Shown: positions 7,491 to 16,502 of the stretch, one piece after another
Layout: each line of letters starts with the position of its first letter
Position numbering within the stretch: the stretch's first letter is position 1
Source of the DNA: Methylocaldum marinum
GTDB taxonomy: Bacteria; Pseudomonadota; Gammaproteobacteria; Methylococcales; Methylococcaceae
DNA: 64,000 bases
Direction of reading: 5' to 3'
Assembly: GCF_003584645.1 (NCBI RefSeq)
Contig: NZ_AP017928.1
Coordinates: 1 to 64,000, forward strand
Program-made: the position numbers and the translations under genes
Notes under the pieces: model-generated
Seen by the model: only the letters and a program-made list of their open reading frames with translations
The model's database searches: none
What the model was told of the DNA's origin: nothing

Positions 7491-7577
7491 GATTCTTTTC
7501 TATGCGCCCTTGGCGGCGGAGCGCTGTCCCTCGACCGACCCAATGAAACTTAACCGATAGTTCTTCTATCTTGTGGG

Positions 7578-7647
7578 GCCCAACGTCTGAATTCACCGGC
7601 GCTGCGCGGCTTGATCGCGCAGCGTCCGGTGGAAGGATGGGTTGGGC
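7578..7647 (-). other. attC site
   Basis: Cores GCCCAAC (7578-7584) and GTTGGGC (7641-7647); arms CACCGGCGCTGCGCG and CGCGCAGCGTCCGGTG pair strongly. Confidence 0.92.
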
Positions 7648-7661
7648 GTTGCTGCGCCACA

Positions 7662-8207
7662 TCAGTAGTCGTGATTTGGAACGAACCCATAGTGCTTCGC
7701 TATGTAGTTGTATGCCCGATTGATTGCCTCAGTCAGATCGGTCATTGTCGTCTCTAGCTGCTTATCGAAAAGACCGAGGCTGATATCTCCTGCATGGACA
7801 AGAGCATTTCTTTGTTCGACAAGCGCTTCTATTGAATCGTATAGAGGCACTCGGCGACGCCGGTATGGTTTGCGCAAGGGGGCAGCTAAGTCCAACTTTG
7901 GATCAAGTAGCTTGAATGTCTCGGCAATTGCACTTGGTCGTTGGAACGAAAAGAACTCGGCTACAGAGCGCTCAACCTGAACAGAACCTATTGCAAGCTC
8001 TTCTAGGTCTGCATGGCTTAGCTTCGCGCGCTTTAATGCTGCCTCCCGTTGCTTCGAGTAGCGAAGACACGCTGCAAATGTGGCCCGGAAAAATTCTTCC
8101 CAGACCGCAATCATGTATGGAACGAGCAAATTGTTTGAAAGCAGTCTGGGGTTCATCCCGTCAATGAAATCGAGCCCTGTCGAGGAGTCGCGAGCTACAG
8201 GACCCTC
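7662..8207 (-). pseudogene. HEPN-domain protein, C-terminal part (split by IS66)
   Basis: The C-terminal half of a cassette gene cut by the IS66 element at 8208. It contains an RNALVH motif (in LVEQRNALVHAGD), the Rx4H signature of HEPN ribonuclease-type domains, preceded by helices typical of RiboL-PSP-HEPN proteins (MIAVWEEFFRATFAACLRY). An internal ATG at 8156 could still give a 164-residue piece. Joining this part to 10,562-11,016 through one copy of the 8-bp target duplication restores an uninterrupted frame (LEGP-VARDSSTG). Confidence 0.8.
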
Positions 8208-8286
8208 GTAAGCGTCCGGCTGTCCGCATAATTCCCACCGATTAGCGCCTGAGTCACAGTATCGCCATATTCCCGAAGAGGAGGAG

Positions 8287-8589
8287 ATGGCGATGACGAA
8301 ACAAGAACGAGAGATGCATTGGCGGGTCCTGCTGGAGCAACAGGCAGGGAGTGGGTTGTCGGTGCGCGCTTGGTGTGCGCGCGAGGCGGTCAGCTATGCG
8401 GCGTTCATCTACTGGCGTCGACGCGTAGCGCAGCCAGCGGTGGTGGCGCCACTGACGTTGATGCGGGTAGATGGCGGTGAGACAGCAGTCGGTGGTCTGT
8501 GGTTGTCGGTGGGCGGGGTTCGCATCGAGGTGAAACCGGGGTTCGATGCCGGGTTGTTGAAGCAGGTGGTGGCCGCATTGGTCTCGTGA
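8287..8589 (+). CDS. tnpA: IS66 accessory protein TnpA
   Basis: A 100-residue protein with the helix-turn-helix start of IS66 TnpA (TKQEREMHWRVLLEQQ ... SGLSVRAWCARE ... YWRRRV). An in-frame ATG at 8293 is also possible; a run of AGGAG lies directly upstream. The stop overlaps the tnpB start (TGATG). TnpA is needed for transposition together with TnpB, by an unclear mechanism. Confidence 0.88.
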   Translation: MAMTKQEREMHWRVLLEQQAGSGLSVRAWCAREAVSYAAFIYWRRRVAQPAVVAPLTLMRVDGGETAVGGLWLSVGGVRIEVKPGFDAGLLKQVVAALVS

Positions 8590-8930
8590 TGCTGGCGACG
8601 ATTCTGAGTGCGGCGGCGGTGTATGTGGTGGCCGAGCCGGTCGATTTGCGCAAGTCCATCGATGGTTTGGCGCTGGCGGTGGAGAGCAGTCTGGGGCATT
8701 CGCCGTTATCGGGTGCGGTGTTCGTGTTTTTCAACCGGGGCCGGGACAAGGTGAAGCTGTTGTGGTGGGATCGTCACGGTTTCTGGCTGGCCTACAAGCG
8801 GCTGGAGAAAGGCCGCTTCCGCAAGCCGGTTCAGGGGACGATTTCGCGCTCGGACCTGCTGCTGTTGCTGGAAGGCGTGGACCTGACGGTGGCCCGTTTC
8901 CGCGCGGTTCGCGCGGGTCGGGTCGGCTGA
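8589..8930 (+). CDS. tnpB: IS66 accessory protein TnpB
   Basis: A 113-residue IS66 TnpB (Orf2-like). It shows the family's EPVDLRKSIDGLA, GAVFVFFNRGRDKVKLLWWD and GFWLAYKRLEKGRF blocks. It is translationally coupled to tnpA by a TGATG overlap. Confidence 0.93.
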   Translation: MLATILSAAAVYVVAEPVDLRKSIDGLALAVESSLGHSPLSGAVFVFFNRGRDKVKLLWWDRHGFWLAYKRLEKGRFRKPVQGTISRSDLLLLLEGVDLTVARFRAVRAGRVG

Positions 8931-8997
8931 GTCGAAAGTGCCTGAAACCCGCATCAGAGCTGGGCTTTCGGGTGGTCCACCGGGTATAATGGCAGCC

Positions 8998-10500
8998 ATG
9001 AATGCCGCCGCTCTCGCCGAAGAAAATCGTACTCTAAAGGCCACCCTGGCCCAGCGCGAGGCGCGCATCGAACGGCTGGAATTCGACCTAGCGCAGCTGA
9101 AGAAGCTGCTGTTCGGCGCCCGTTCCGAGCGACTGGCGACCCTCCCCGACATCGACCAACTGCCGCTGTGGGATGAGGTGCCCGAGGACGCCCCCGTCGC
9201 CAGTCCGGTGGCGTTCAAGACGGTGGTGGTGCAATCGCCCGCCAAGAATCAACCGAAGCGCACCGCACTGCCGGCGCATCTGCCGCGAGAGATCGTGGTA
9301 TTGCCGTTGTCGGCACAAGACCGGCAGTGTCCTGCCTGCGGTGAGGAACGGCCGGTGATCGGCTACGAAAGCTCCGAACGCTTGGATTACGTCCCGGCGC
9401 AACTGAAGGTCGTGGAAACGCGGCGGGAAAAGTGCGCCTGCGCGAAGTGCCAAGGGCAGTTGACCACGGTACCGGCCCCGCCGCAAATCATCGAGCAGGG
9501 CATCCCTCTGCCGGGTCTTCTGGCACATCTGCTGATGGCCAAATACGGCTATCACCTGCCGCTGTACCGCATCGAGCAAATCTTTGCCCACCAGGGTGTC
9601 CCCATTGCCCGCACCACGTTGTGCGACTGGGTCATCCAGAGCGGCTGGCAGCTGCAGCCCTTGGTCGAGCGGATGCTGGCGTTGCTCAAGCAACAGCCGG
9701 TGATCTTCTCGGACGACACCACTGTGGCGGTGCAGGACCGCGGCAAGACGCGGGAAACCCGGTTTTGGGTATACGCCGGCCACTCGCCGCCCATCGTCGT
9801 CTATGACCACACCGAAACCCGGGCGGGCAAGCATCCCAAGGCCAAACTGGAAGGCTACAGCGGCTACCTGCAGGCGGACGCCTATGCCGGTTACGACCAG
9901 ATCTTCGCCGCAGGCAAGGTCCTGGAAGTGGCGTGCTGGGCGCATGCGCGCCGCAAGTTCTTCGAGATTGCCCGACAGACCGAGAACGGCAAGCGCATCA
10001 GCGCCCATGAGGCCTTGGAGTACATCGGCCGGCTCTACGCCATCGAACGGGAGGCCAAGGAACAGCAACTCGACGCCGAAGGCACCCGAAAGCTACGGCA
10101 GGAACAGGCGCGGCCGATCCTGGCCGAGTTCAAGGCCTGGCTCGAAGACCGGCTGCGCCAGCTGGCGCCCAAGACCCCCACTGCCCAGGCCATCGGCTAT
10201 GCCCTCAAGAACTGGCCGGCGCTGGAGCGCTATACCGAAGACGGTCGCCTGGAGATCGACAACAACCGCAGTGAGCGGGCGATCCGCCCCCTCACCATCG
10301 GCCGCAAGAACTGGCTGTTCCTCGGCTCGCCCAAGGGCGGCCAGGTCGCCGCCACGGTGTTCAGCCTCATCCAAACCTGCAAGGAACTCGACCTCAACCC
10401 AGAGGCCTACCTGAAAGACGTCCTGACCCGTTTACCCACCACCAAGCAGAGGGAGATCGACAGCCTGCTACCCCACAACTGGAAACCAGCCAACGTATAA
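8998..10500 (+). CDS. tnpC: IS66 transposase TnpC
   Basis: A DDE transposase of about 500 residues. From the N-terminus: a leucine-zipper coiled coil (ALAEENRTLKATLAQREARI), the LKKLLFGARSERL block, a zinc-finger-like CPACGEE/CACAKC region, the DDE core beginning at FSDDTTVAVQDRGK, and the C-terminal EIDNNRSERAIRP with the catalytic Glu. Start placed at ATG 8998; ATG 8989 is in frame just upstream. Confidence 0.93.
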   Translation: MNAAALAEENRTLKATLAQREARIERLEFDLAQLKKLLFGARSERLATLPDIDQLPLWDEVPEDAPVASPVAFKTVVVQSPAKNQPKRTALPAHLPREIVVLPLSAQDRQCPACGEERPVIGYESSERLDYVPAQLKVVETRREKCACAKCQGQLTTVPAPPQIIEQGIPLPGLLAHLLMAKYGYHLPLYRIEQIFAHQGVPIARTTLCDWVIQSGWQLQPLVERMLALLKQQPVIFSDDTTVAVQDRGKTRETRFWVYAGHSPPIVVYDHTETRAGKHPKAKLEGYSGYLQADAYAGYDQIFAAGKVLEVACWAHARRKFFEIARQTENGKRISAHEALEYIGRLYAIEREAKEQQLDAEGTRKLRQEQARPILAEFKAWLEDRLRQLAPKTPTAQAIGYALKNWPALERYTEDGRLEIDNNRSERAIRPLTIGRKNWLFLGSPKGGQVAATVFSLIQTCKELDLNPEAYLKDVLTRLPTTKQREIDSLLPHNWKPANV

Positions 10501-10561
10501 GGTCCTGACGGTTAACTGTTCGGCGGCATCAGGAAAAGACTGTCCTCCAGCGGACGCTTAC

Positions 10562-11016
10562 GGACCCTCAAGCTTGCGATTCATTAGGTAGACCTTGGCT
10601 CTACCGAAATTATTGTGAAACCTCCACCTGGCCAAGTAGCAACCCGACGAGATGGGAGGCGGCGGAGGTTCATCAGGGCGCCAGTATCTATTGCGGCCTG
10701 CATCGGTTTCGAAGTGGCCGCCAAACAAATCGCGCAGGAGCTTTAACGTTCTATTTTGGTGGGTTAAATCCCAATAGCTGCGAGAAACAGTTGATCGGGT
10801 TGTTACCTTTACCGGGCCTTTGGGAGTTTTGTAGATGTCTAGCTCAACCCCCGACCAGGATCGGTAGTCTGTTTCGTCGTACCAAAAATACCCAGCAACA
10901 CGATTTGGTACTTTCAGGCCGTCGCTCGCTTGCTTGTAGCCCAGCAGACCGATGATCTCCCTGACCTGGGCAACCGTAGTTGAACGCTGAAGGACGGAAG
11001 TGGAGGTGTAACTCAT
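10562..11016 (-). pseudogene. HEPN-domain protein, N-terminal part (split by IS66)
   Basis: Starts MSYTSTSVLQRSTTVAQVRE and reads about 149 residues before running into the IS66 end, where the element supplies a stop after LEGP. It holds a mixed alpha/beta domain (YFWYDETDYRSWSGVELDIY) that I do not recognise, and a proline run. With the HEPN part at 7,662-8,207 the intact protein would be about 330 residues. Confidence 0.78.
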
Positions 11017-11034
11017 GTGCCAAGAACTCTAGAC

Positions 11035-11094
11035 GCCCAACGCTGCCCATCACGCGCGTGCGTTTCGCACGTCGCGTGCATGGGCTTGTTGGGC
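11035..11094 (-). other. attC site
   Basis: Cores GCCCAAC (11035-11041) and GTTGGGC (11088-11094). Its stem (CATCACGCGCGTGCG / CGCACGTCGCGTG) is almost identical to the attC at 17732. Confidence 0.93.
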
Positions 11095-11109
11095 GCCGAC
11101 CAAGATCGG

Positions 11110-11490
11110 CTAGAGTGCATCCGTCATTCTCCGAGTCTTTACGGCAACCAGCTGCCCGGCTTCGTCAAACGCCCAGAAGGAATCGAGGTCTGTCCGGAAA
11201 ACGTTCCTGTAACCACCCAGGTAAATCCAGACCACCGTTGCACCGTCAATACCGCCCCAATCAGTATGGGACTCGGGGCGATTTCCTTCCCACACCCCAT
11301 TCACTCTCCAATCGTTCTCTTGTGCCGCCGACATTAGAAGATCGATCTCGGATCCGACTGGCACTCTGCTGAGGAGCCACGACTGAACAGCGTCATCAGA
11401 CCTGCGCAGTGGATTCGAGAGAACCACGATCGAGATAGCAAGGGTCCCGAGCACCGAGATTGACAGGCTCAGCTTCTGCCACCTCTTCAT
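11110..11490 (-). CDS. Hypothetical membrane-anchored cassette protein
   Basis: Start chosen at ATG 11490 (MKRWQKLSLSISVLG), because upstream codons run into the attC. A signal-anchor helix (LSLSISVLGTLAISIVVL) is followed by about 100 periplasmic residues including WRVNGVWEGNRPESHTDWGG and a conserved-looking YRNVFRTDLDSFWAFDEAG strand. No family recognised. Single-gene cassette. Confidence 0.6.
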   Translation of the reverse strand: MKRWQKLSLSISVLGTLAISIVVLSNPLRRSDDAVQSWLLSRVPVGSEIDLLMSAAQENDWRVNGVWEGNRPESHTDWGGIDGATVVWIYLGGYRNVFRTDLDSFWAFDEAGQLVAVKTRRMTDAL

Positions 11491-11495
11491 TTCAC

Positions 11496-11567
11496 GCCCA
11501 ACGCCCAAGCTCACCGGCGGCAATGGAGCGCAGCGGAATTGCTGTCCGGTGCAGCGCCTTGTTAGGC
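11496..11567 (-). other. attC site
   Basis: Cores GCCCAAC (11496-11502) and GTTAGGC (11561-11567). Arms pair (CACCGGCGGCAAT with ATTGCTGTCCGGTG). Confidence 0.9.
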
Positions 11568-14500
11568 CGTTTCATTGATGAGCCTGATCCTTCGATTCTT
11601 CGCTTTGTATTTTTCGATACGTCCACGTTTCTCCAGAGAGTCAACGCCCCGCATGACTCTCCTTTCGAACTCCAATCGGGGATTTCCACGAGTTAGCATA
11701 CCCACTTCTTTTAGGACGCGCGAGGTCACGGAATGTAACGTACACGACTGATTCGGGCACTTCGATAAGGCAGAAAGGATAGCGTCCTGAATTTCAACCG
11801 CCGTTATTTCCTCTGCTCGGCGGCCTGATGGACTGAAGTCAGTTTCCGAATCAGCGGATGGGCAATCTTCATCGTCATAATCGCCATCATCATCTTCGGT
11901 AGTATCGTCGTCGGACTTGCTGGAATTGCCTTCCTCTGAATCGCTTTCGCGAAGTGCATTTTCACTCCGCGAACCCGTAAAGATGTCTCGTTCCTCCAGC
12001 GCTTGCCAGAGTCCGGCAAGTGCGCTCTCCTTGTTGGCGTAGAAGGCCGACTCCCGTACCCGGAAGAATTCCCAGCCGCAACGCTCTAATTGGCGCTGGC
12101 GTTGCATGTCGTCTTCATAACGGTCAGCTCCATGCCAATGATCGCCGTCGCATTCGACCGCCAGTCGTGCCTGTCCACCTTCAACCACGAGGTCAATTCG
12201 CTTGCCTGCAACTTCGTGCTGGGCGAGCACTGCGAAATCCTTGCGAAGGAGTTCTAAGGCAACATCAACTTCGAACCAGCTATCGAAAGGTAGGGGTGGC
12301 TTTACGACGCCTCGGTTATCTTGGACGGCCCGGCGCTCCAGCTCTTCCCGGTCGATTCCGGCAATCTGCTGTGGCCTCGTGTTCTCAAAGAAATCAAGTA
12401 ACTGTTTCCGAAGACACGAGGCGCTGAGATCGTTACTGGTGACAGAATGGAAAAGAACCATCATGTCGCGAGCACGGCTGGCAGCAACATTGAAACGCCG
12501 TTCATCAGCCGTCTTTGTGAGAGGGCCGATTCTTTCGTTGCTGGCGGCGACAAGCGACAAAAACATGATGTCCCGCTCGTCGCCTTGGAAGCTGTAGGGA
12601 TTGCCGCAAACCAGGCGTCGTCGCTCCATTTCCTCAGCGCCCAAGTGTTCGAGCAACTGATTCTCGATCAAAGCCGCTTGCGCTTCGCCCTGAAGCACCA
12701 CGATTCCCATCGTCTTGTCATCGTACCGGCTGTCGTCGGACATTTCCGCGATTCTTTTGACAATAGCTTCAGCTTCCGGTCGATTGATGATCCGGTTGTT
12801 TGAACCTTCACGATACCCACCGCTAATAAAAACATGTTCTAGTGGCGGCAACCGGTTCGGGCCATATTGCCTCAACGGAATCAACGGCGTATCCGAATAG
12901 CAAAGGTCGTTGCTGAATCGGATGATCTCCGGCATGCAGCGGAAGTGCTCGCGTAGCGTAATCCGGCGCGTTCCGTACCGCAGTTTTCCATGATCGAACA
13001 GGCTGCTTTCAATATCGAACGACGACTTGAAGTCGAAATCATGAAGGAACTCTTCCATCAGGCGATGTACCGAATCGCGGGGCAGACCCACGGCATCCGG
13101 GCTGATCTGCTTGTCGTCGCCAACGATCAATATCTTCTTGCCGAGATAGAATAAGGGAAGCGCCTCGACACCGCATTGCGACGCCTCGTCAACGATAATC
13201 ACGTCGAACATGCCGGGGGCGGGATGCACTGTGTCCCATACGCGATGGAGCGGCATCACCCACGCCGGAACTGCCTCGCGGCATTCATTGAGATGCCCTT
13301 GAGCTTCGCGCCGGTGGCGTGGCGCGTGCTTCCCCGTTCCCTTGCCGAGCCGTCGCATGGATTGCTGCCAGGCTTCCATGTGGCGACGATGGCCTTCCTT
13401 GAGCCGCGAGAAACAGAACGACCAGGCGTGAAGCGAGGCAAGCTTTGCAATGATGCTGTTTATCTCATCCTCGATTTGTTTGGCTCGCTTGGCGAGCGCC
13501 GGGACATCTTCCTGCCGTATGTAATCCTCGATCCAATACCGCGTCTGAGCCCAATGCCAAGCATCGCCAATACGCTGGAGTCTTTCCTCCCAATATGGCT
13601 CGTTGCAGGTTTGTTCCAAGGATTTGGTGAGCTGCGGAAGTAAACTACGCAGTTTTGAGAGATACTCATCCACCTTCTGAAGAAGTTGCCGCTGTTTCTC
13701 CAAATCTTGAACAATGTTCACGCAGCGCGAGAACTTCTCCATGTCGCGGCTGCGAATGGCGCTCAGCAAATCGTTTGTCACCGGATGAGTGCCGCCCCCG
13801 GCCGCCATCCGAGACATTGGATCCTCAGCATCTTGGATTTCCTCAGCGGCAAGCCGCTTACGAATACGGGCCAGCGCAAGGCGGCATGAGGCGACAATCA
13901 TTTCTATTTGGGATTCGTCAGCCCATACGGGCTCGCCCATTCCTGAACACTGACTTATCGCTTCCCGGCACTCGGTAATGCGGCCTTCGAGCGCTAAGGT
14001 GTTTTCGAGCGTATCACGTAACAATTTGAGAGCGGTCAATTGCAGGGTGTACGGCCCTTCTACCTTTTCACTTCGCCCTTTCCAGAAGCCCCATGCCTTT
14101 TCGGATTCAATACGAACGTGCAGCGCGTCGGCAAGATTTGAGAAATGCTCGACGGTGGAGCATGGGCGTCCGCCAATCTTTACAGCCCTGATAACGTACA
14201 ACCGTTCTTTTACTGGTTTAGGCCGAAATAACCCCCACCCCAATTTCCCGCCATTCTCCATGTGCTCTTTCAGAGTGCGGGCGTCTTCATACAACGACCG
14301 GATATCGGCAGTGTCCGGAAATTCGACTCGGGTCTCGTCGGCGGTCGCGACGAGTTCTTCGATTGACGCAATAACATCGCGCGTAACACGTAGAAGTTCA
14401 TGCCACAGGGACGAGGCGTCGCCCAGAACATCGCGCAGGGCATCGTTCATCCATGAATGAGGCGTAGCGCGGAGTCTGCTGTGAATTTCCCGAAAGTTTG

Positions 14501-16436
14501 TCACTGCGTTACAGATCGCCTCGATGACAGAAGGACTGTTTCTTGCCAACAGATCGGCAAACCGTTCATCGGCCCCACGCGCCGTGCTTTGCTCTTCTTC
14601 AATTGCGCTTGCCTCTTTCCTCACGAGATTGGCAAAGCGTTCAGGGGATGACAATTCTTCGGGCCATGCAAGGCCCAGTTCCCGGCGCTTTTCTGGCGTG
14701 AATTCGCGCAAAGCTATAAGCACGCTTCGCAACTCATTTGTGGAAATTGGACACGTCTTGTCCAACGGAACGGAATCCGTGAACCATTCGTAATCGGCAC
14801 GATCCCGGTTCACCGCTTCGGCGATTCTAGCCGCCGTGCCTCGATAAGATCCCTCCGCGGTGGACTGCGTATGCGTTTCGGACTCCCGGATGTCACGGAG
14901 CCGCCGGTTGACCTTGGCCTTCTCCTCGCGGAGTTTCCGCAAACGTTCTTCAAGTTCCGTGCGCTCTTGCTTGGCGCGGATTTCGTTCCAATCTTCATTC
15001 TGGCGGAGAATGCCATCCACACTGGATTCGAGAGAGCGGCGTTCTTCAAGTCCGCTGCCAAGCAGATTGATGCAGAGGGGACGCAATTCATCCGGCACGA
15101 GCCCTTCAAGCACCTGAAGCGCGCGCGGCGTTTTCGCTGTAATGAGCGTTCGCTGTCCAGTGGCAAGCAGATGGCAAATCAAATTGGCAATCGTATGGGA
15201 TTTCCCGGTGCCGGGTGGCCCTTGCACAAGCACGCCGCTTGCCGCTCGAATCTTGTCCACAATGCGGCGTTGCTCATCGTTCGCTGGCTTGGGAAAGAAA
15301 ACTTCACCGTCGAACGCAGCGTTAGCCTCTACTGGTTCGTCGCTCGGTTCGCGGTCCTCCTTCGGACGGATTTCCGCGAGGTCTGCGAATTCGCCGGGGA
15401 TGACTTCGCCGTCCTCAACTTGCTCCTTGATCCGTTTCAAGGTTTCGGTAAGGCCCTTGGCGGAACGCTTGCGCAAGATCAAAGCGGGAGCATATTCCAC
15501 GATGGGCTTCGCCGAAGCGCGGGGGTTTTTCGCTTCCAGCGAGTCGTCATAATCGCCTTGCGAGCTGATCGAATGCACCAGGGCCTGAAGAACACCTTCG
15601 ACAGGGCCTTTTTCCCACGGATCGTCTTCGGCTGCGGCCAGTGACGCCTTCGCGGTTTCCTCCGCGCGCGCCGGTTGTTCTTCAATGTCCAGCATGTCGA
15701 GTTCGGGCCGCAACTTTGCGCCTTCGGTGTGGGGGCGGACTATGAATTTCCCCAAACGGGCTTCGAACTCAAGGATGGCGTCGGCGACAACCAAATGACG
15801 CCGGGCGCGCAGCCCGGTGGGTGTTTGCCAGGTCAGCAGACCCAAGCCAAGCACAAGTTCATATTCCTCACCAAGCCGAAGCTGCTCCTGATGGATGGCA
15901 AAGAGCGCGGAATAGGCCTTGTGGACCTTTTCCCACGCATTGTGTTCTTCCGTCCACGGCAACCATTTGTCTTCGACATACCTATCCCATGTCCGTTGAA
16001 TCTCAGGATTATCCTCAAGACGTTCCTTGTGTGTGATCGTTTCCGGCTGGTCCGTTTCCTCGCGCCAGTCAGGATTCGGGATTTGCCGGGTGATTTCCGG
16101 GAGGAGTCCGGGCAGGTCGTCCTTGTTGCGGAGCACCGCCAGGTTTACCCAGTCGTTGCATAGAGCAGGAACGGTAGGTAATTCTGGCTCGCGTCGATTT
16201 TGCACCTCCAGCCATTCGTCCGGGTCATGCTCCTCATCGCGCCCCCATGCCTGCGTGAAGCAACCCCGCTCATGTGGAACGCTCGAAACCCAAAGCACTT
16301 TCTCGTAATCCGCAATGTCCCGGATCAGCTTTGTGCGCAAAGTCGCCAGCCTTAGCATGTAATCGACAAGTCGAACGACCTTGTGCGTTTCAGGACCATG
16401 TGGTTGTTGGTTGTTCAAAACGTCGCGAGTCTCCAT
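11562..16436 (-). CDS. SF1 helicase with C-terminal PD-(D/E)XK-type nuclease
   Basis: A 1624-residue protein in one 4.9-kb cassette. Walker A is GVLVQGPPGTGKSHTIANLI at about residue 405, followed by a coiled coil (about 470-520). Motif II is VIIVDEASQCG at about 1080, with GDDKQISP next (motif III), LREHFRCMPEII (motif IV region) and FNVAASRARDMMVLF at about 1320 (motif VI). After it, IDLVVEGGQARLAVECDGDH (about 1420) is the D...ExD of a Vsr/DUF559-like restriction-endonuclease fold. An acidic linker and a winged-helix-like tail end the protein. This architecture is shared by large helicase-nucleases of anti-phage islands. The function here is inferred; no methylase or partner sits in the cassette. 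Confidence 0.85.
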   Translation of the reverse strand: METRDVLNNQQPHGPETHKVVRLVDYMLRLATLRTKLIRDIADYEKVLWVSSVPHERGCFTQAWGRDEEHDPDEWLEVQNRREPELPTVPALCNDWVNLAVLRNKDDLPGLLPEITRQIPNPDWREETDQPETITHKERLEDNPEIQRTWDRYVEDKWLPWTEEHNAWEKVHKAYSALFAIHQEQLRLGEEYELVLGLGLLTWQTPTGLRARRHLVVADAILEFEARLGKFIVRPHTEGAKLRPELDMLDIEEQPARAEETAKASLAAAEDDPWEKGPVEGVLQALVHSISSQGDYDDSLEAKNPRASAKPIVEYAPALILRKRSAKGLTETLKRIKEQVEDGEVIPGEFADLAEIRPKEDREPSDEPVEANAAFDGEVFFPKPANDEQRRIVDKIRAASGVLVQGPPGTGKSHTIANLICHLLATGQRTLITAKTPRALQVLEGLVPDELRPLCINLLGSGLEERRSLESSVDGILRQNEDWNEIRAKQERTELEERLRKLREEKAKVNRRLRDIRESETHTQSTAEGSYRGTAARIAEAVNRDRADYEWFTDSVPLDKTCPISTNELRSVLIALREFTPEKRRELGLAWPEELSSPERFANLVRKEASAIEEEQSTARGADERFADLLARNSPSVIEAICNAVTNFREIHSRLRATPHSWMNDALRDVLGDASSLWHELLRVTRDVIASIEELVATADETRVEFPDTADIRSLYEDARTLKEHMENGGKLGWGLFRPKPVKERLYVIRAVKIGGRPCSTVEHFSNLADALHVRIESEKAWGFWKGRSEKVEGPYTLQLTALKLLRDTLENTLALEGRITECREAISQCSGMGEPVWADESQIEMIVASCRLALARIRKRLAAEEIQDAEDPMSRMAAGGGTHPVTNDLLSAIRSRDMEKFSRCVNIVQDLEKQRQLLQKVDEYLSKLRSLLPQLTKSLEQTCNEPYWEERLQRIGDAWHWAQTRYWIEDYIRQEDVPALAKRAKQIEDEINSIIAKLASLHAWSFCFSRLKEGHRRHMEAWQQSMRRLGKGTGKHAPRHRREAQGHLNECREAVPAWVMPLHRVWDTVHPAPGMFDVIIVDEASQCGVEALPLFYLGKKILIVGDDKQISPDAVGLPRDSVHRLMEEFLHDFDFKSSFDIESSLFDHGKLRYGTRRITLREHFRCMPEIIRFSNDLCYSDTPLIPLRQYGPNRLPPLEHVFISGGYREGSNNRIINRPEAEAIVKRIAEMSDDSRYDDKTMGIVVLQGEAQAALIENQLLEHLGAEEMERRRLVCGNPYSFQGDERDIMFLSLVAASNERIGPLTKTADERRFNVAASRARDMMVLFHSVTSNDLSASCLRKQLLDFFENTRPQQIAGIDREELERRAVQDNRGVVKPPLPFDSWFEVDVALELLRKDFAVLAQHEVAGKRIDLVVEGGQARLAVECDGDHWHGADRYEDDMQRQRQLERCGWEFFRVRESAFYANKESALAGLWQALEERDIFTGSRSENALRESDSEEGNSSKSDDDTTEDDDGDYDDEDCPSADSETDFSPSGRRAEEITAVEIQDAILSALSKCPNQSCTLHSVTSRVLKEVGMLTRGNPRLEFERRVMRGVDSLEKRGRIEKYKAKNRRIRLINETA

Positions 16437-16446
16437 GCGTTTATTG

Positions 16447-16502
16447 GCCTAACGACAAAGCTGAGCCGCGGCGAAGCCGTCGGCTCCAGCGATTTGTTAG
16501 CC
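16447..16502 (-). other. attC site (56 bp)
   Basis: Cores GCCTAAC (16447-16453) and GTTAGCC (16496-16502); arms GCTGAGCCG and CGGCTCCAGC pair. One of the shortest sites in the array. Confidence 0.9.

Larger units (their letters stand above)
8208..10561 (+). mobile_element. IS66-family insertion sequence, complete
   Basis: The element of 2354 bp has terminal repeats beginning GTAAGCGTCCG at both ends. It is flanked by direct copies of GGACCCTC (8200-8207 and 10562-10569), the 8-bp duplication typical of IS66. It carries tnpA, tnpB and tnpC in order on the plus strand, all intact, so it looks recent and potentially active. It interrupts a HEPN cassette gene. Confidence 0.95.
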
